Source: Eubacterium sp. An11 (lineage in GTDB: Bacteria > Bacillota > Clostridia > Lachnospirales > Lachnospiraceae). Taken from it: a stretch of DNA of 64,000 bases. How positions within the stretch are numbered: position 1 is the first letter of the stretch; each line of letters opens with the position of its first letter. Below, in pieces: positions 62,261-64,000 of this stretch. Below the pieces are notes generated by a model. The model did not search any database. It was not told the DNA's origin and was given only the letters and a program-made list of their open reading frames with translations. Both the position numbers and the translations under genes were made by a program. The DNA is taken from the NCBI RefSeq assembly GCF_002161065.1, contig NZ_NFLV01000003.1, positions 62,001-126,000 on the forward strand, read 5' to 3'.

Positions 62261-63012
62261 TCTTTTACCGCCTTAATCCGGAATACCGGATATGGTGTGG
62301 AAAACTGATCTTCATGCAGAAACAGCCTCTTTCCGATCGTTTGATCGGCCTCCACTTTGGCACATCCCAGCTGTCTGAGACAGACCGTATCCCAGTCCGG
62401 CCGTTTCCAGCCACTGATAGGCAGCATACCATATATCTCCATGCACTCTTCCATCTGTCCCCGGGAAAGCATTTCATGGGCTTTTTCTCCTTCCAGACCG
62501 CGGCTGAAATGATATCTGGCATGTTCCGCGTCATAATTTAGCAGCAGACCGCCCGGTTTCAATATCCGGAGCCATTCCTCATAAGCCCGCGCCGGATGAG
62601 GCAGCGTCCACGTAAGATTCCGGCTCACAATCGCATCAAACGTCTCATCGGCAAAAAGAAGATTCTCTGCATCCATCTGTAAAAATGCGACCTCCATTCC
62701 GCGCTGAGCCGCCATCTGCCGTCCTTCCAGGATCATATTTTCTGTCAGATCAATGCCGGTCACCCTGTAGCCGTTTTCCGCCAGAAGCAGGGAGAAAAAA
62801 CCGCATCCACATCCCACATCTAATATCTTCAAACTGTCTTTCCCTGTCAGATGGGATAACAATTCCTGCTCCCATATTTTGTGCTGACCGCTTTTTAGTT
62901 CTGCTTCCCGCTGCACGCGGAAACTGTCTGCTCTCTCATTCCAGTATTCTTTTACTTTTCCTTTTATGAGCGCCGGCTCTTCCCAACTGTTTCTCTCCGG
63001 ACATACCGCCAT
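62257..63012 (-). CDS. Class I SAM-dependent methyltransferase
   Basis: 251 aa. SAM motif I LKILDVGCGCGFFSLLL, motif II GIDLTENMI and AIVSRNLTWTLPHP typify the methyltransferase linked to nickel/metallophore-type ABC importers in Firmicutes. First gene of the operon, ATG 63012 after AGAGGTGAAG, and overlapping the first permease by ATGA. Substrate unknown; modification of a chelator or import of a methylated ligand is inference. Confidence 0.85.
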   Translation of the reverse strand: MAVCPERNSWEEPALIKGKVKEYWNERADSFRVQREAELKSGQHKIWEQELLSHLTGKDSLKILDVGCGCGFFSLLLAENGYRVTGIDLTENMILEGRQMAAQRGMEVAFLQMDAENLLFADETFDAIVSRNLTWTLPHPARAYEEWLRILKPGGLLLNYDAEHARYHFSRGLEGEKAHEMLSRGQMEECMEIYGMLPISGWKRPDWDTVCLRQLGCAKVEADQTIGKRLFLHEDQFSTPYPVFRIKAVKE

Positions 63013-63127
63013 CGTATCTTCACCTCTTATTTTTTATTTTTTCCCTGACATTCTGTTCCTGATGTAAGTACTGCTATTTTCCAAAAACATTTTTCCATTA
63101 GGCATGTCAGGTATCCTCTCCCTATCA

Positions 63128-63160
63128 TAAAAAACCCCGGCTGTCTGCACAAGCCGGGGT
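63128..63160 (-). terminator. Terminator of the partial hydrolase gene
   Basis: ACCCCGGCT/AGCCGGGGT (63134-63142, 63152-63160) with 9-nt loop, followed on the minus strand by TTTTT. Just upstream of the ABC/methyltransferase operon, whose promoter I could not locate in 63013-63127. Confidence 0.88.
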
Positions 63161-63209
63161 GGGGGATATTTTTTATTATTTCAGGTATTCTTTAGAGAAT
63201 GCTTCTTTA

Positions 63210-64000
63210 TTATTTCAGATATTGTTTAAAAAACGCTTCCATTTTATCAAACGGAATGATATTCACCTGATTATACAGATCCGTATGCACAGCACCCGGA
63301 ATGATCATCAGTTCTTTGTTGTCTCCCCGCAGTTTCTGGTACGCGTCTCTGCTGAAATAACAGGAATGTGCTTCCTCACCGTGAATCAGCAGTACCGCAC
63401 TGCGGATTTCATCACTGTACTGCAGGATTGGCATGTTCAGGAAAGAAAGGGAAGATGTTACATTCCATCCGTCATTGGAATTCAAAGAACGAGGGTGATA
63501 GCCACGCTCTGTCTTATAATAAGCATGGTAATCTTTCACAAAGGATGGCACATCATCCGGCAGCGGATCCACCACTCCGCCTGCTCTCGCGTAACTGTTG
63601 TTTTTATAATCTATAGTTCTCTGAGCATTCAATGCCTCCCGCTTCTCATGACGGGCTTCCTCACTGTCCTCCGCATCAAAATATCCTTTGGCATTTACCC
63701 GGGTCATATCATACATGGTGGATGCCACCGTAGCCTTGATCCTCGTATCAATGGCCGCCGCATTCAGCGCCATGCCGCCCCATCCACAGATACCGATGAT
63801 GCCGATCTTGTCCGGATCCACATTATCCTGAACAGACAGGAAGTCAACGGCAGCCTGAAAGTCTTCCGTGTTGATATCCGGGGATGCCACATAGCGGGGA
63901 GTCCCGCCGCTCTCACCGGTAAAGGACGGGTCAAAAGCTATCGTTAAAAACCCTCTCTCCGCCATGGTCTGCGCATAGAGACCGGACGCCTGTTCCTTGA
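63210..64000 (-). CDS. Alpha/beta-hydrolase (dienelactone hydrolase/YcjY-like), N-terminus beyond window
   Basis: At least 263 aa; the 5' end lies past the right edge. The nucleophile elbow reads IGICGWGGMAL, with Cys in the nucleophile position, as in dienelactone-hydrolase-like YcjY proteins. VLLIHGEEAHS supplies the acid loop and IPGAVHTDLYN the catalytic His. The N-terminal frame continues KEQASGLYAQT upstream of the first visible Met, so that Met (63965) is not the start. Substrate unknown. Confidence 0.85.
   Translation of the reverse strand, partial: KEQASGLYAQTMAERGFLTIAFDPSFTGESGGTPRYVASPDINTEDFQAAVDFLSVQDNVDPDKIGIIGICGWGGMALNAAAIDTRIKATVASTMYDMTRVNAKGYFDAEDSEEARHEKREALNAQRTIDYKNNSYARAGGVVDPLPDDVPSFVKDYHAYYKTERGYHPRSLNSNDGWNVTSSLSFLNMPILQYSDEIRSAVLLIHGEEAHSCYFSRDAYQKLRGDNKELMIIPGAVHTDLYNQVNIIPFDKMEAFFKQYLK

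Overview
The window looks like a chromosomal segment of a gut-type Clostridia bacterium, most likely Lachnospiraceae. This is inferred from gene content and style: moderate GC, strong AGGAGG ribosome sites, a Cpr/lantibiotic-type peptide resistance locus, single-chain pyruvate carboxylase, DUF711 plus ACT pair, 2-hydroxyacyl-CoA dehydratase-type genes and a DUF3990/DUF3791-like remnant. I could not run a search, so the family-level taxonomy is an inference.

Layout. 1-2832: a leftward run of two esterase-like hydrolases, a P1 (DmpA/NylC-type) peptidase and an SDR that leaves the window. 3210-18796: a large type I-C CRISPR-Cas locus. The cas3-cas5c-cas8c(-internal cas11c)-cas7-cas4-cas1-cas2 operon reads leftward from a good promoter at 16056-16085 and points into array 2 (5130-8054, 44 repeats, the most distal one degenerate). 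Array 1 (3210-4826, 25 repeats) lies beyond it. Array 3 (17395-18796, 22 repeats) lies upstream of cas3, next to a leaderless two-and-a-half-repeat remnant (16191-16339) fused to a decayed DUF3990/DUF3791-like gene pair. The three full arrays have different repeat stems (32, 33 and 31 nt) but share a repeat end (AGTAGAAAT on the transcribed strand). All three leaders carry the same 41-bp inverted-repeat element about 115 bp from the first repeat.

19042-24308: a histidine kinase and response regulator divergent from a three-gene ABC exporter of the lantibiotic-immunity/CprABC type. The two promoters share an identical operator-like box and flank tRNA-Ala(GGC). 24454-34569: an alpha-glucan/maltose region with glycogen phosphorylase, an AraC regulator, MalQ, a putative maltose-6'-phosphate phosphatase, a PTS permease with order EIIA-EIIC-EIIB and a LacI regulator. 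The PTS/LacI intergenic region has two opposed clusters of 11-bp-phased repeats. 34588-40759: DUF3800 protein, a possible small RNA, a YitT-type membrane protein, an XRE/membrane protein with a lipoprotein, a carboxylesterase and two small membrane proteins.

40835-52296: a mostly housekeeping leftward block (DUF711, ACT protein, MBL hydrolase, CoaE, DNA polymerase I, zinc-finger membrane protein, M18 aminopeptidase, pyruvate carboxylase). 52708-64000: flavodoxin-like reductase, a two-gene dehydratase/activase system in which activator and dehydratase-like subunit are fused, a CsoR-type repressor, an XRE-aminotransferase fusion with an operator-rich promoter, a nickel/peptide-type ABC importer lacking its ATPases but linked to a methyltransferase, and a partial hydrolase.

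The best candidates for under-described biology are the shared leader palindrome and repeat divergence in the CRISPR locus, the phased repeats at the maltose promoters, the fused dehydratase-activase pair and the XRE-aminotransferase fusion.
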